Origin: Fidelibacterota bacterium REDSEA-S14_B6
GTDB lineage: Bacteria > Fidelibacterota > Marinisomatia > Marinisomatales > S15-B10
Reading direction: 5' to 3'
DNA: 15,761 nt
Assembly (NCBI GenBank): GCA_001626655.1
Contig: LUOC01000124.1
Span: forward strand, 45,069-60,829
Position numbers and translations under genes: made by a program. How positions within the stretch are numbered: the first letter of the stretch is position 1; every line of letters starts with the position of its first letter. Shown piece by piece: positions 6,351-13,683 of this stretch. A model generated the notes under the pieces. The model made no database searches, had not been told where the DNA came from, and saw nothing but the letters and a program-made list of their open reading frames with translations.

Positions 6351-8219
6351 ATGAAATTTGATGTCGTTGTAGTAGGTGGTGGGCATGCAGGCGTCGAAGC
6401 GTCCCTCGCCGCTGCTCGCCTTGGCCTGAAGACGGTTCTTGTTACCCTAGATAAATCCGCTCTGGGGCGGATGTCCTGCAACCCCGCTGTAGGTGGTCTT
6501 GCGAAGGGTCATTTGGTTCGAGAAGTTGATGCGTTGGGTGGTGAAATGGGCCTTCTCACGGACCGGGCTGGAATTCAGTTTAAGATGCTCAATCGCTCAA
6601 AAGGGAAGGCTGTCTGGTCGCCCCGAGCACAGGTAGACAAAAAATTGTATGAGCGGCTTGTTGTGGCCACTGTTCACGCTCAGGAGAGATTGACAATCAT
6701 AGAGGCAGAAGCACGTGAGGTTCAATGTGTGGGGCCAAGAATGGCGGGAATTACTATTGATGGTGATCAGTTTATTGAATGTCGATCGGCAGTTCTTACT
6801 TGTGGCACTTTTCTAAACGGGCTAATTCATGTGGGGCGGCGAAAGATTTCTGCCGGCCGGATGGGGGAGGAGGCTTCTGATGGTATAACAGAATCGTTAA
6901 TTTCCCTCGGTTTCACCGCCGGTCGTCTGAAAACGGGCACCCCTCCTCGCTTGAGAAGAGATTCCATTTCCTGGAACAAGGTCCGTCCCGTCTCCGGCGA
7001 TCAGGATCCCCGACCGTTTTCTTTTAGGACCACACATTTTAATCCTCCGAATGTCCCGTGCCACACTGTGAAAACAAATTCTTTAACACATGAGATTATT
7101 GGCCAGCACCTCTCCGAATCGCCGATGTACTCCGGCGAAATTTCAGGCACCGGCCCTCGCTATTGTCCTTCTATTGAGGATAAGGTTGTCCGCTTCGCTG
7201 ATCGTGATAGCCACCACCTTTTCCTTGAGCCGGAATGGGCCGGATCAAGCCAGATTTACACCAACGGTTTTTCAACAAGCCTCCCTGAGGCTGTTCAACT
7301 TAAAGCCCTCAAAACCAGTCCCGGCCTCGAAAATGTCGCTTTCTACCGTCCCGGGTACGCCATTGAATATGACTTTTTTCTCCCGTCTCAACTTAAGTCC
7401 TCCCTCGAAACCAAAGATATTGATGGTCTATTCCTCGCTGGACAGCTTAACGGGACGTCCGGCTACGAAGAGGCCGCAGCTCAAGGGCTCCTCGCTGGAG
7501 TCAACGCCGCACATTCAGCTCTGGATAAACCTCCTTTGGTTCTTCGTCGTGATCAGGCCTACATCGGTGTTCTTATTGACGATCTTGTGACAAAAGAAAC
7601 CTTAGAGCCGTACAGAATGTTTACAGCCCACGCCGAGCACCGCCTTCTTTTGCGTCACACCAATGCCGACCTTCGGCTCTCATCCGTCGGCCACTCTGTT
7701 GGCCTTGTTGACGACAACGCTCATGGCGCTGTTCTGGAAAAGCATTCAGGTCTCAGCTCATTTGTTGAAGAGGCCCGCCGCACGCGTCCAAATCTTCAGA
7801 AAATTAATCAGTTCCTTCGCCACCTTGGTGAGCCAGAGACGCCCACGAAAACATCTATCACAGAGGTCCTCCGGCGGCCAAAAGTTTCTCTTTCTGACCT
7901 TCTAAAGACCAATCTTTTTTCTCTTGATTGGGGCACGTTTTCAAAAGAACAGCGTGCTGACCTTCTCGATGAGGCAGAAACGGCTATCAAATACGAGGGG
8001 TACATCTCCCGCCAGAGCGCCCTTGTTGAGCGGTTGGTCAAGAATGAGCAAGCCCAAATTCCCGCTTCCTTTGAGTACAATAATTGCGGCGCCCTCTCTC
8101 TTGAGGCAAGAGAAAAGCTTTCCCTGGTTCGGCCCCAGACGCTCGGTCAAGCGTCCCGAATTTCTGGTGTGTCTCCCGCCGATGTCGCCGCTCTCTCCGT
8201 TTTTCTTGCTTCACCGTGA
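6351..8219 (+). CDS. mnmG: MnmG (GidA), FAD-dependent tRNA U34 modification subunit
   Basis: Partner of MnmE in wobble uridine modification. It has 622 residues. The N-terminal FAD-binding Rossmann motif is VVVGGGHAGVEA (GxGxxG at 9-14), followed by MSCNPAVGGLAKGHLVREVD from residue 41. RLKTGTPPRL, GPRYCPSIEDKV, RPGYAIEYDFF and NGTSGYEEAAAQG are family signatures. The C-terminal tRNA/MnmE-interacting domain has KYEGYISRQ and IGQASRISGV-like LGQASRISGVSPADV. The usual SRAEYRL segment reads AHAEHRL at 426-432. The stop overlaps the GTG start of mfd (GTGA). rsmG, the common downstream neighbour, is absent. Confidence 0.98.
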   Translation: MKFDVVVVGGGHAGVEASLAAARLGLKTVLVTLDKSALGRMSCNPAVGGLAKGHLVREVDALGGEMGLLTDRAGIQFKMLNRSKGKAVWSPRAQVDKKLYERLVVATVHAQERLTIIEAEAREVQCVGPRMAGITIDGDQFIECRSAVLTCGTFLNGLIHVGRRKISAGRMGEEASDGITESLISLGFTAGRLKTGTPPRLRRDSISWNKVRPVSGDQDPRPFSFRTTHFNPPNVPCHTVKTNSLTHEIIGQHLSESPMYSGEISGTGPRYCPSIEDKVVRFADRDSHHLFLEPEWAGSSQIYTNGFSTSLPEAVQLKALKTSPGLENVAFYRPGYAIEYDFFLPSQLKSSLETKDIDGLFLAGQLNGTSGYEEAAAQGLLAGVNAAHSALDKPPLVLRRDQAYIGVLIDDLVTKETLEPYRMFTAHAEHRLLLRHTNADLRLSSVGHSVGLVDDNAHGAVLEKHSGLSSFVEEARRTRPNLQKINQFLRHLGEPETPTKTSITEVLRRPKVSLSDLLKTNLFSLDWGTFSKEQRADLLDEAETAIKYEGYISRQSALVERLVKNEQAQIPASFEYNNCGALSLEAREKLSLVRPQTLGQASRISGVSPADVAALSVFLASP

Positions 8220-11200
8220 CAACTGTTTCACGTGAAACATCTCCTGTTCCACTGGAAACGTTGCTCACCAGCGTGGAGAATATGCTTTGTTCTTTTCGAG
8301 GGTGTCCTATTGACAAGGCCTTAGCTTTTTCGGGTGTTCACATGTCCTTGCTTCCATACTTGATTCTCGTTCTATCTCGTTCTAAAACAACTAGTTATGT
8401 TCTTATTGTTGAAGACTTCACTCTCCGGACATCACTGTTTGAATTGTTATCTAGCCTGAGCCCCTCTTCCGTGTATCACCTTTCTCATGAATCTGCTGAT
8501 GGTGATTTAACGGGGGCTGATCTGCATATGATGCACCTTTTTCACCGCGGCGTTGGGGCGTTTCTTCTTATTCATCCGGAACAGTTGCCACACGTTGCGT
8601 CGTCCCTGTCTCGTGATGAGGTTGATCCTGTGTCTCCGTCAGCGATGGGTTCAAGAGATGGTCTTGTCACTACCCTCAGCGGGTGGGGTTTCGTCCCCGT
8701 CCGCCGTGTCGATTCACCCGGAACATTTTCTGTCCGTGGCGCAATTGTTGACGTTTTCTGTTACGGCTCCCCAGTGTCTCTGGGTTTTGGTTCCAAAGCG
8801 GATGCCGGCGCTTCCTGTTCTGGTTTTTCTTTTTCTATTATTGAGCCCGCTGGCCCACCTTATATTTTTGATGTCCGACCAGCTTTTGACGCTCCCGAGG
8901 CGACCATCGATTTCGGTTGTGTTGCTCACCAAAACTTCGTTGAGAACCACGCCGCTTTTGAGCAACTCAAATCACAGTTGTCGCAAAAAAAGGTTTCTAA
9001 CCGGGTAGTCTTCTGTCCTGAGGTTTACGCACCACGCGTTGACCGCACGGCTGCCCTGGACGGCTTTTCTCTCTGTCATTCACCTTTTGCTGGGGCCTTT
9101 TCCTCGGCTCCGCTCGGTCTTTTGTGGGTCTCTCTCGACTGCCTGTTCGATCTCCCAAAGGTTCCGCCACCTTCCTCCGTTTCCCCGGTGGATCGAGACC
9201 AGGACATCGTCCCCCTTTCCGATCTCCCTTGGGGTGGACCTGTCGTCCATGAGGACCTTGGCGTCGGTCTTTATCGCGGTCTCTCCACTGTGACTCAAAA
9301 TGGCGGGCTTCGCGAATGTGTGGCTCTCGAGTTCAAACACGGCGACCTTGTTCATGTTCCACTAGACCGGCTCAGCGCCGTAACTCCTTATGTTGGATCG
9401 AATGCGGCGGACCCTTTAACTGACCTTCGATCGTCGAGGTGGGTTCGAGCGAAACAGAAAGCGAGGCGCTCAGCCGGCGAAGTTGTAGATCAGTTTCTAA
9501 AGCTCTATGGTCAGCGGGGAAGTGCAGAAGGTTTTTCTTTTTCTCCCGACGGAGAATCAATGTCGAAGCTGTCGGAAACTTTCCCATATGTGGAGACGCG
9601 TGATCAGCTTGACTGCCTAGAGGCCGTCCGACGAGACATGGAAAGCGACCGGCCTATGGACAGGCTTATCTGTGGGGATGTCGGTTTTGGGAAAACAGAG
9701 GTTGCGCTTCGTGCCGCTCTTAAGGCCGTCAACGACGGAAAACAGGTCCTTCTTATAGCCCCAACCACAATTCTCGCAAATCAGCTTTTTAACGGCTTTT
9801 CTTCACGCCTTGCGCCTCTTGGTGTCGATGTTCGGCACTATTCCCGCTTCACACCACCCGGCGATGCAAAAAAAGTCGTCCTTGCCCTGGCCGCTCGAAC
9901 GGTCGATGTCGTCGTTGGTACCCAGCGTCTCCTTGCGAAAAAGATCTCTGTCCCCAATCTCGGCCTTGTCATTATTGATGAAGAGCACCGCTTTGGAGCT
10001 AAACAGAAAGAGCTTCTCCGCGCTTTTCGTTCTTCTGTTGATCTCTTGAGCATGAGTGCCACCCCCATTCCTCGAACCCTTCAGTTTTCTCTTGTCGGGA
10101 TTCGGGACATTTCAACCATCAGAACGCCCCCAAGGGGCCGCCTCCCTGTTATTACTTCCATAGAGTTGTTTGATCCTCAACAGATCAAGAGCGCTGTTGA
10201 GTACGAAGTGGGCCGCGGAGGACAGATTTTATTTGTACATAGCAAGATTTCTGAAATGGGTCGTATTGTCCGACGCCTAAAGAAACTTTTACCCCAACTT
10301 CGAATTGAGTCGGCTCACGGAAGGATGGCTCCTGACGATCTTGAGCGGGTGATGTTGCGGATGGTTGACGGCGATCTCGATATGCTCGTATCCACAACAA
10401 TCATAGAAGCAGGGATCGATCTTCAGAATGTCAATACTATTCTGATCAATAATGCTCACCGTTACGGGCTGGCACAGTTGTACCAGATGCGCGGGCGTGT
10501 CGGGCGGTCGACGCAACAAGCCTACTGTCATCTCCTCCTGCCTGGGGGTGATCTGAGCCAGGAGGCGCATGAACGGCTCAGAACCATTCAGTATAATACA
10601 GAGCTCGGCTCCGGTTATGATGTTGCGTTGAGAGATTTGGAGATCCGAGGGGGCGGAAATCTGTTTGGCGTTGAGCAGAGCGGCCACCTCGCTTCTGTCG
10701 GTTATCACCTCTTTTGCAAGATCGTGAGGGAGGCGGCGCAAGAGCGTCTTTCAGGCGACGACAACTTAAGCGTCCCTTCTCCGTCTAAAGTTGCACTTTC
10801 GGTTGACGGGGACGCCCTCATTCCCGAATCTTACGTCCAAGAGCAGGATGACCGCCTCTATTTCTATCGGATGCTGGCGGCCGCTGAAGCTTCCGACGAT
10901 GTTTCCGCCTTGGAGCAGGAGCTACGCGACCGCTTTGGCCCGGAACCCAATGAGGTTTCCAATCTTCTCTCGGCTAAGCGTATCCGCCTCGCTGCCACCT
11001 CCCTGCCTGTCGACTCTGTCGAAGTTTCACAAAGCGGCGCGACTATCTGGCTCTCTTCTGGCGGCAACACTGTTGATTCTGTTCATACTATGCTCGGCGA
11101 CTCTTCATCGGGCGGACCCTCCTTCACCGTTGTGAACAAGCCTAACGGGAAGAGTGGGCTGACCTTAGACTCCAGCTCTACCACTGAAGCTCTTCAGGCC

Positions 11201-11239
11201 ATTCAATACACGTTTGAATCCCGTCTCTCCCCCCAGTAA
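8216..11239 (+). CDS. mfd: Mfd, transcription-repair coupling factor
   Basis: DNA translocase that removes stalled RNA polymerase and recruits UvrA for repair. It has 1007 residues, somewhat shorter than the roughly 1150 of E. coli, mostly because the N-terminal UvrB-like region is short and divergent. The RNA-polymerase interaction (CarD-like) domain starts near 336 (DLPWGGPVVHEDLGVGLYRG). Motor motifs are Walker A GDVGFGKTE (487-495), DEEH (588-591), SATPIPRTL and MRGRVGRS (758-765). A C-terminal TRCF domain closes the protein. The start is uncertain. GTG 8216 overlaps the mnmG stop, but ATG 8282 follows a GGAG at 8275-8278 and would remove 22 residues that encode two parS-like sequences. 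Confidence 0.96.
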   Translation: MTTVSRETSPVPLETLLTSVENMLCSFRGCPIDKALAFSGVHMSLLPYLILVLSRSKTTSYVLIVEDFTLRTSLFELLSSLSPSSVYHLSHESADGDLTGADLHMMHLFHRGVGAFLLIHPEQLPHVASSLSRDEVDPVSPSAMGSRDGLVTTLSGWGFVPVRRVDSPGTFSVRGAIVDVFCYGSPVSLGFGSKADAGASCSGFSFSIIEPAGPPYIFDVRPAFDAPEATIDFGCVAHQNFVENHAAFEQLKSQLSQKKVSNRVVFCPEVYAPRVDRTAALDGFSLCHSPFAGAFSSAPLGLLWVSLDCLFDLPKVPPPSSVSPVDRDQDIVPLSDLPWGGPVVHEDLGVGLYRGLSTVTQNGGLRECVALEFKHGDLVHVPLDRLSAVTPYVGSNAADPLTDLRSSRWVRAKQKARRSAGEVVDQFLKLYGQRGSAEGFSFSPDGESMSKLSETFPYVETRDQLDCLEAVRRDMESDRPMDRLICGDVGFGKTEVALRAALKAVNDGKQVLLIAPTTILANQLFNGFSSRLAPLGVDVRHYSRFTPPGDAKKVVLALAARTVDVVVGTQRLLAKKISVPNLGLVIIDEEHRFGAKQKELLRAFRSSVDLLSMSATPIPRTLQFSLVGIRDISTIRTPPRGRLPVITSIELFDPQQIKSAVEYEVGRGGQILFVHSKISEMGRIVRRLKKLLPQLRIESAHGRMAPDDLERVMLRMVDGDLDMLVSTTIIEAGIDLQNVNTILINNAHRYGLAQLYQMRGRVGRSTQQAYCHLLLPGGDLSQEAHERLRTIQYNTELGSGYDVALRDLEIRGGGNLFGVEQSGHLASVGYHLFCKIVREAAQERLSGDDNLSVPSPSKVALSVDGDALIPESYVQEQDDRLYFYRMLAAAEASDDVSALEQELRDRFGPEPNEVSNLLSAKRIRLAATSLPVDSVEVSQSGATIWLSSGGNTVDSVHTMLGDSSSGGPSFTVVNKPNGKSGLTLDSSSTTEALQAIQYTFESRLSPQ
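8224..8239 (+). promoter_or_regulatory. parS centromere site 2 (ParB binding)
   Basis: TGTTTCACGTGAAACA is a perfect consensus parS palindrome, five bases after the mnmG stop. If mfd starts at GTG 8216 it is coding (VSRET); if at ATG 8282 it is intergenic. It is about 1.9 kb from the first parS, on the other side of mnmG. Confidence 0.96.
8245..8260 (+). promoter_or_regulatory. Degenerate parS-like repeat
   Basis: TGTTCCACTGGAAACG lies 21 bases (two helical turns) after the perfect parS. Both half-sites (TGTT.CAC and GAAAC) are kept; the central GT is swapped and the last base differs. It may be a weak ParB site or a decayed copy; the match could be coincidental. Confidence 0.4.
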
Positions 11240-11248
11240 TTTCGAAAG

Positions 11249-12010
11249 ATGAAATGGTGTCGATCAGGTTGTCGTCCGGTTCTCTCTCTGTTTCTTGGCG
11301 CGGTGCTCGGCTGTGTCGACGGTTCGGGTGGAGAAAAAAATCGTGTAGAAAGTCAGGGTGGTGCAGTGGCTGTTGATTCCTCTGTAAGCCTCACCTCCAG
11401 TCCTGTCGCACAGAACCTGCTCTACCGTGCGGCGTCGGCGAACGGCCTTCGTCTGGAAAGTGAAATGGAGGTGCTTGTTCTTCAGTACAGGGAGGCGCTC
11501 CTCGGCAATCTTTTTCTGGAACACTACATGTCCTCGCGAGTTTCGGTAACGATGGACGAAATACGTGATCACTATGTCACTAACCGCCCCGCTTACCAGC
11601 GGAGAGGCAACCAGGTTCGCGTGCTGCATTTCCTTCTTGCCGACGTTGATAAAGCGACATCCGTAAAGGTAGCTCTCCTGCAATATGATGCTGCCGTTCG
11701 CTCTTCCCTACTGGAAGAACATGCTGTTGTTCCGTCCACTGTTTCCCCGGGCGATATGCCGACGCCTCTTGATGCACTCCTTTTCGGCGACTCGCCGCCC
11801 CGTGGTGTTCTCGGTCCCATCGGCACCCAGTTTGGGTTTCATGTGATCGAGGTGTTAGAGTTTTTCCCCAAGAACTCTTTCAGGGGGCTCGATGAGGTTT
11901 ATGACGAGATCAGTCAAAACATTTACAGGACAAAGCGAGGGGCGCTTTACAGTCACCTGATGGATAGCCTGAGTCGAGCCTACCCTGGTCTGGACGCGGA
12001 CGGAAAATGA
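11249..12010 (+). CDS. Predicted lipoprotein with divergent parvulin/SurA-like region
   Basis: A 253-residue exported protein. The start MKWCRSGCRPVLSLFLGAVLGC is a type II signal peptide with lipobox VLGC; Cys22 would be lipidated. After a Ser/Gly-rich linker come helical segments (about 55-115) like a SurA N-domain. A region at 122-205 (VRVLHFLLADVD, then GVLGPIGTQFGFHVIEVLE) is a reduced parvulin fold, ending with the GFHVIEVLE strand typical of PpiC domains. Key catalytic positions are not obvious, so it may be a chaperone rather than an active prolyl isomerase. It sits 9 bases after mfd and 4 bases before the SurA-like gene, suggesting joint outer-membrane protein folding. A PrsA-like lipoprotein is the nearest description. 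Confidence 0.7.
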   Translation: MKWCRSGCRPVLSLFLGAVLGCVDGSGGEKNRVESQGGAVAVDSSVSLTSSPVAQNLLYRAASANGLRLESEMEVLVLQYREALLGNLFLEHYMSSRVSVTMDEIRDHYVTNRPAYQRRGNQVRVLHFLLADVDKATSVKVALLQYDAAVRSSLLEEHAVVPSTVSPGDMPTPLDALLFGDSPPRGVLGPIGTQFGFHVIEVLEFFPKNSFRGLDEVYDEISQNIYRTKRGALYSHLMDSLSRAYPGLDADGK

Positions 12011-12014
12011 GGGG

Positions 12015-13310
12015 GTGCGCTTGAAAAAAGTTTCTTGGCGGGTGGTGGCGCCGATCCTCACTCTTTCCCTGTTTCTCTCGGCACAAAACCTTATTGACGG
12101 AATCGCTGCCATTGTTGGTGAGCATGTTATCCTCAAGAGTGATGTTGCACAAATTGTACAAATGACCGCCATGGAGCAGCGCCTCGATCCCCGTTTCGAC
12201 GCTGACAAGCTTGAACAGATTCAGGCCCGTGTCCTAGAGTCGCTCATAAACCAAAAGCTGATACTTGAAATCGCTGAGGTTGAGAGCATCGAAGTAGAGG
12301 ACAGGGAGGTAGATCAGGCTGTTGAACAATACATAGCACAGTCGGTAGGTCAGGCTGGGTCGGAAGAGAGGCTTGAATCAATCGTTGGAAAAAGAATTAG
12401 CGAACTTCGCCGTGAATGGTGGCCGGACATGAAAGAACAGCTCATCGCCGAGCGGTATCAAGGTCAGCTGTTCGGTGATGTTGTTGTTACGAGAGGTGAG
12501 GTCTTTGCGTTTTACAACCAATATCGGGACAGTCTAAAGGCGGTTCCCACGGTCTATAACACAAGTCACATTTTCTTCAAGGCCCGTCCTGGTGGAAAAA
12601 GCAGAAACAGGGCTCTTTCCTTGCTCGACTCATTGAGAAATGAGATCGTGGGCGGAGCCGATTTCGCCAGCCTGGCAGAGCTGTATTCAGAAGATCCCGG
12701 CTCGGCAAGGCGTGGTGGTGAACTCGGTTTTGTGAACCGAGGAACGCTCGTTCCAGCTTTCGAGCAGGTGGCGTACACTCTGAGCTCCGGAGAGGTGAGT
12801 GAGGTTGTTGAAACGGAATTCGGTTATCACATCATCGAGGCTGTCGAGATCCTCGGTGACAAGATCAACGCCCGACACATTCTCGTGACACCAAAGGTGA
12901 GCCCGGCCGACGAAGACAGCATTTACGCCTTTGCTCTTTCTATACGTGACAGCATCGAGACCAACGAGCAGTTTTCGGCTATGGCGGAACGGCACTCCGA
13001 TGATGCGAGCACCGGTGAGTCCGGAGGCCGCCTCGGCTGGGTAGATTCAGACCGCTTTCCAGTAGAGGCCGTAGCGAAGGTTCTCCCCGCTATCGAGGTC
13101 GGGTCATGTTCTCCCCCCATAACCACCGATGACGGCTTTCATCTTCTTTATGTCCACGAGGTGAGAGAGGGGGGGCTTCCTACTTTAGATACTCACTGGG
13201 CTGAAATAGAAGGTCTTGCCGTCGCCAGGAAAAAAGCGAAGCGTTTCAAGGACTGGCTGAAGAATGCTTCGTCTACAATTTATGTGGAAAACTTTCTGAA
13301 TAACCGTTGA
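12015..13310 (+). CDS. SurA-like periplasmic peptidyl-prolyl isomerase/chaperone
   Basis: Periplasmic chaperone for outer-membrane protein precursors. It has up to 431 residues. A signal peptide (cleavage near LFLSA-Q) is followed by the SurA N-domain: NLIDGIAAIVGEHVILKSDV at 25-44, a strong family signature, with helices to about 170. Two parvulin domains follow, at about 181-279 (SHIFFKA, GELGFVNRGTLVPAFE, FGYHIIEAVE) and 285-383 (ARHILVTPK, GGRLGWVDSDRFP, GFHLLYVHEV). A short C-terminal helix completes the fold. The start is GTG 12015 or, more likely, the in-frame TTG 12021. The TTG has GAGGGGG (12009-12015) at good spacing and gives a classic MKK signal peptide. Confidence 0.9.
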   Translation: MRLKKVSWRVVAPILTLSLFLSAQNLIDGIAAIVGEHVILKSDVAQIVQMTAMEQRLDPRFDADKLEQIQARVLESLINQKLILEIAEVESIEVEDREVDQAVEQYIAQSVGQAGSEERLESIVGKRISELRREWWPDMKEQLIAERYQGQLFGDVVVTRGEVFAFYNQYRDSLKAVPTVYNTSHIFFKARPGGKSRNRALSLLDSLRNEIVGGADFASLAELYSEDPGSARRGGELGFVNRGTLVPAFEQVAYTLSSGEVSEVVETEFGYHIIEAVEILGDKINARHILVTPKVSPADEDSIYAFALSIRDSIETNEQFSAMAERHSDDASTGESGGRLGWVDSDRFPVEAVAKVLPAIEVGSCSPPITTDDGFHLLYVHEVREGGLPTLDTHWAEIEGLAVARKKAKRFKDWLKNASSTIYVENFLNNR

Positions 13311-13347
13311 CTCCCTCGGGCTGTCCCCTCACTGCAACCTTCCACAC

Positions 13348-13426
13348 ATGTGTATAACCTCCGATGTCGGGACAACGAGAGGCGGAACAGCCCCTGTTCT
13401 CTCTTTGTCGCACATGTTATACACAT
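13348..13426. repeat. Long interrupted palindrome with DnaA boxes on its outer arms
   Basis: The outer arms ATGTGTATAAC (13348-13358) and GTTATACACAT (13416-13426) are a perfect 11-base inverted repeat, each holding a TTATACACA DnaA box. Inside are GACAA (13371-13375) with TTGTC (13405-13409), GAGA (13377-13380) with TCTC (13400-13403), and GAACAG (13385-13390) with CTGTTC (13394-13399) around a CCC loop. There is no T-tract after it, so a terminator is unlikely. Confidence 0.8.
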
Positions 13427-13536
13427 AAACCCTTCCATGAGGCGGAGCGTCACCGCGCCCTAAGTTAACAGGGATGGACGGGGTAACCGTCGCCGCACTT
13501 ATCTGCTGCACACCCATTATAACTATAATCTTTTTT

Positions 13537-13564
13537 CTTAAAAATTACGCAGTTGATTTTTAAG
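13537..13564. repeat. AT-rich 9-base inverted repeat
   Basis: CTTAAAAAT (13537-13545) and ATTTTTAAG (13556-13564) are perfectly complementary around a ten-base loop, preceded by six T residues. It forms the right part of the AT-rich tract of the candidate origin and may belong to its unwinding element. The stem lacks G-C pairs, so it is a poor terminator. Confidence 0.6.
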
Positions 13565-13598
13565 GGTGCTTTTCTTCACCGATAACCCCAAAAACATG

Positions 13599-13627
13599 TT
13601 GTCCGAGAGTGAAAATATGGGTAATCT
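13599..13627 (+). promoter_or_regulatory. Predicted dnaN promoter
   Basis: A -35 TTGTCC (13599-13604), a 17-base spacer and a -10 TAATCT (13622-13627) lie about 57 bases upstream of the dnaN ATG. Two mismatches to TTGACA and two to TATAAT make it a reasonable sigma-70-type promoter. Confidence 0.5.
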
Positions 13628-13683
13628 AAAATCAGGATTTCGCTTCATGGTACCGCTTCCAGACCACCCATAGACCGACTTTT

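Larger units (their letters stand above)
13311..13683. other. Non-coding region, candidate chromosomal origin (oriC)
   Basis: This 373-base stretch between the SurA-like gene and dnaN has no plausible gene. It holds two DnaA boxes of the TTATACACA type in opposite orientation (complement at 13349-13357; forward at 13417-13425) on the arms of a long palindrome. It also holds a small hairpin GACGG/CCGTC (13477-13491), an AT-rich tract at about 13515-13563 that could unwind, and a promoter for dnaN. The E. coli R2 box has the same TTATACACA sequence. A switch from C-rich to G-rich plus strand near here and the nearby parS sites support an origin. Only two clear boxes are visible, fewer than in most origins. 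Confidence 0.55.

Noticed and set aside
7090..7590. 166-codon plus-strand reading frame inside mnmG
   Set aside because: Out of frame with a full-length, highly conserved MnmG; low-complexity Ser/Leu-rich shadow.
13371..13409. Central part of the palindrome as a rho-independent terminator for the SurA-like gene
   Set aside because: No T-run follows the 3' arm, the stem is interrupted, and the outer arms are DnaA boxes.
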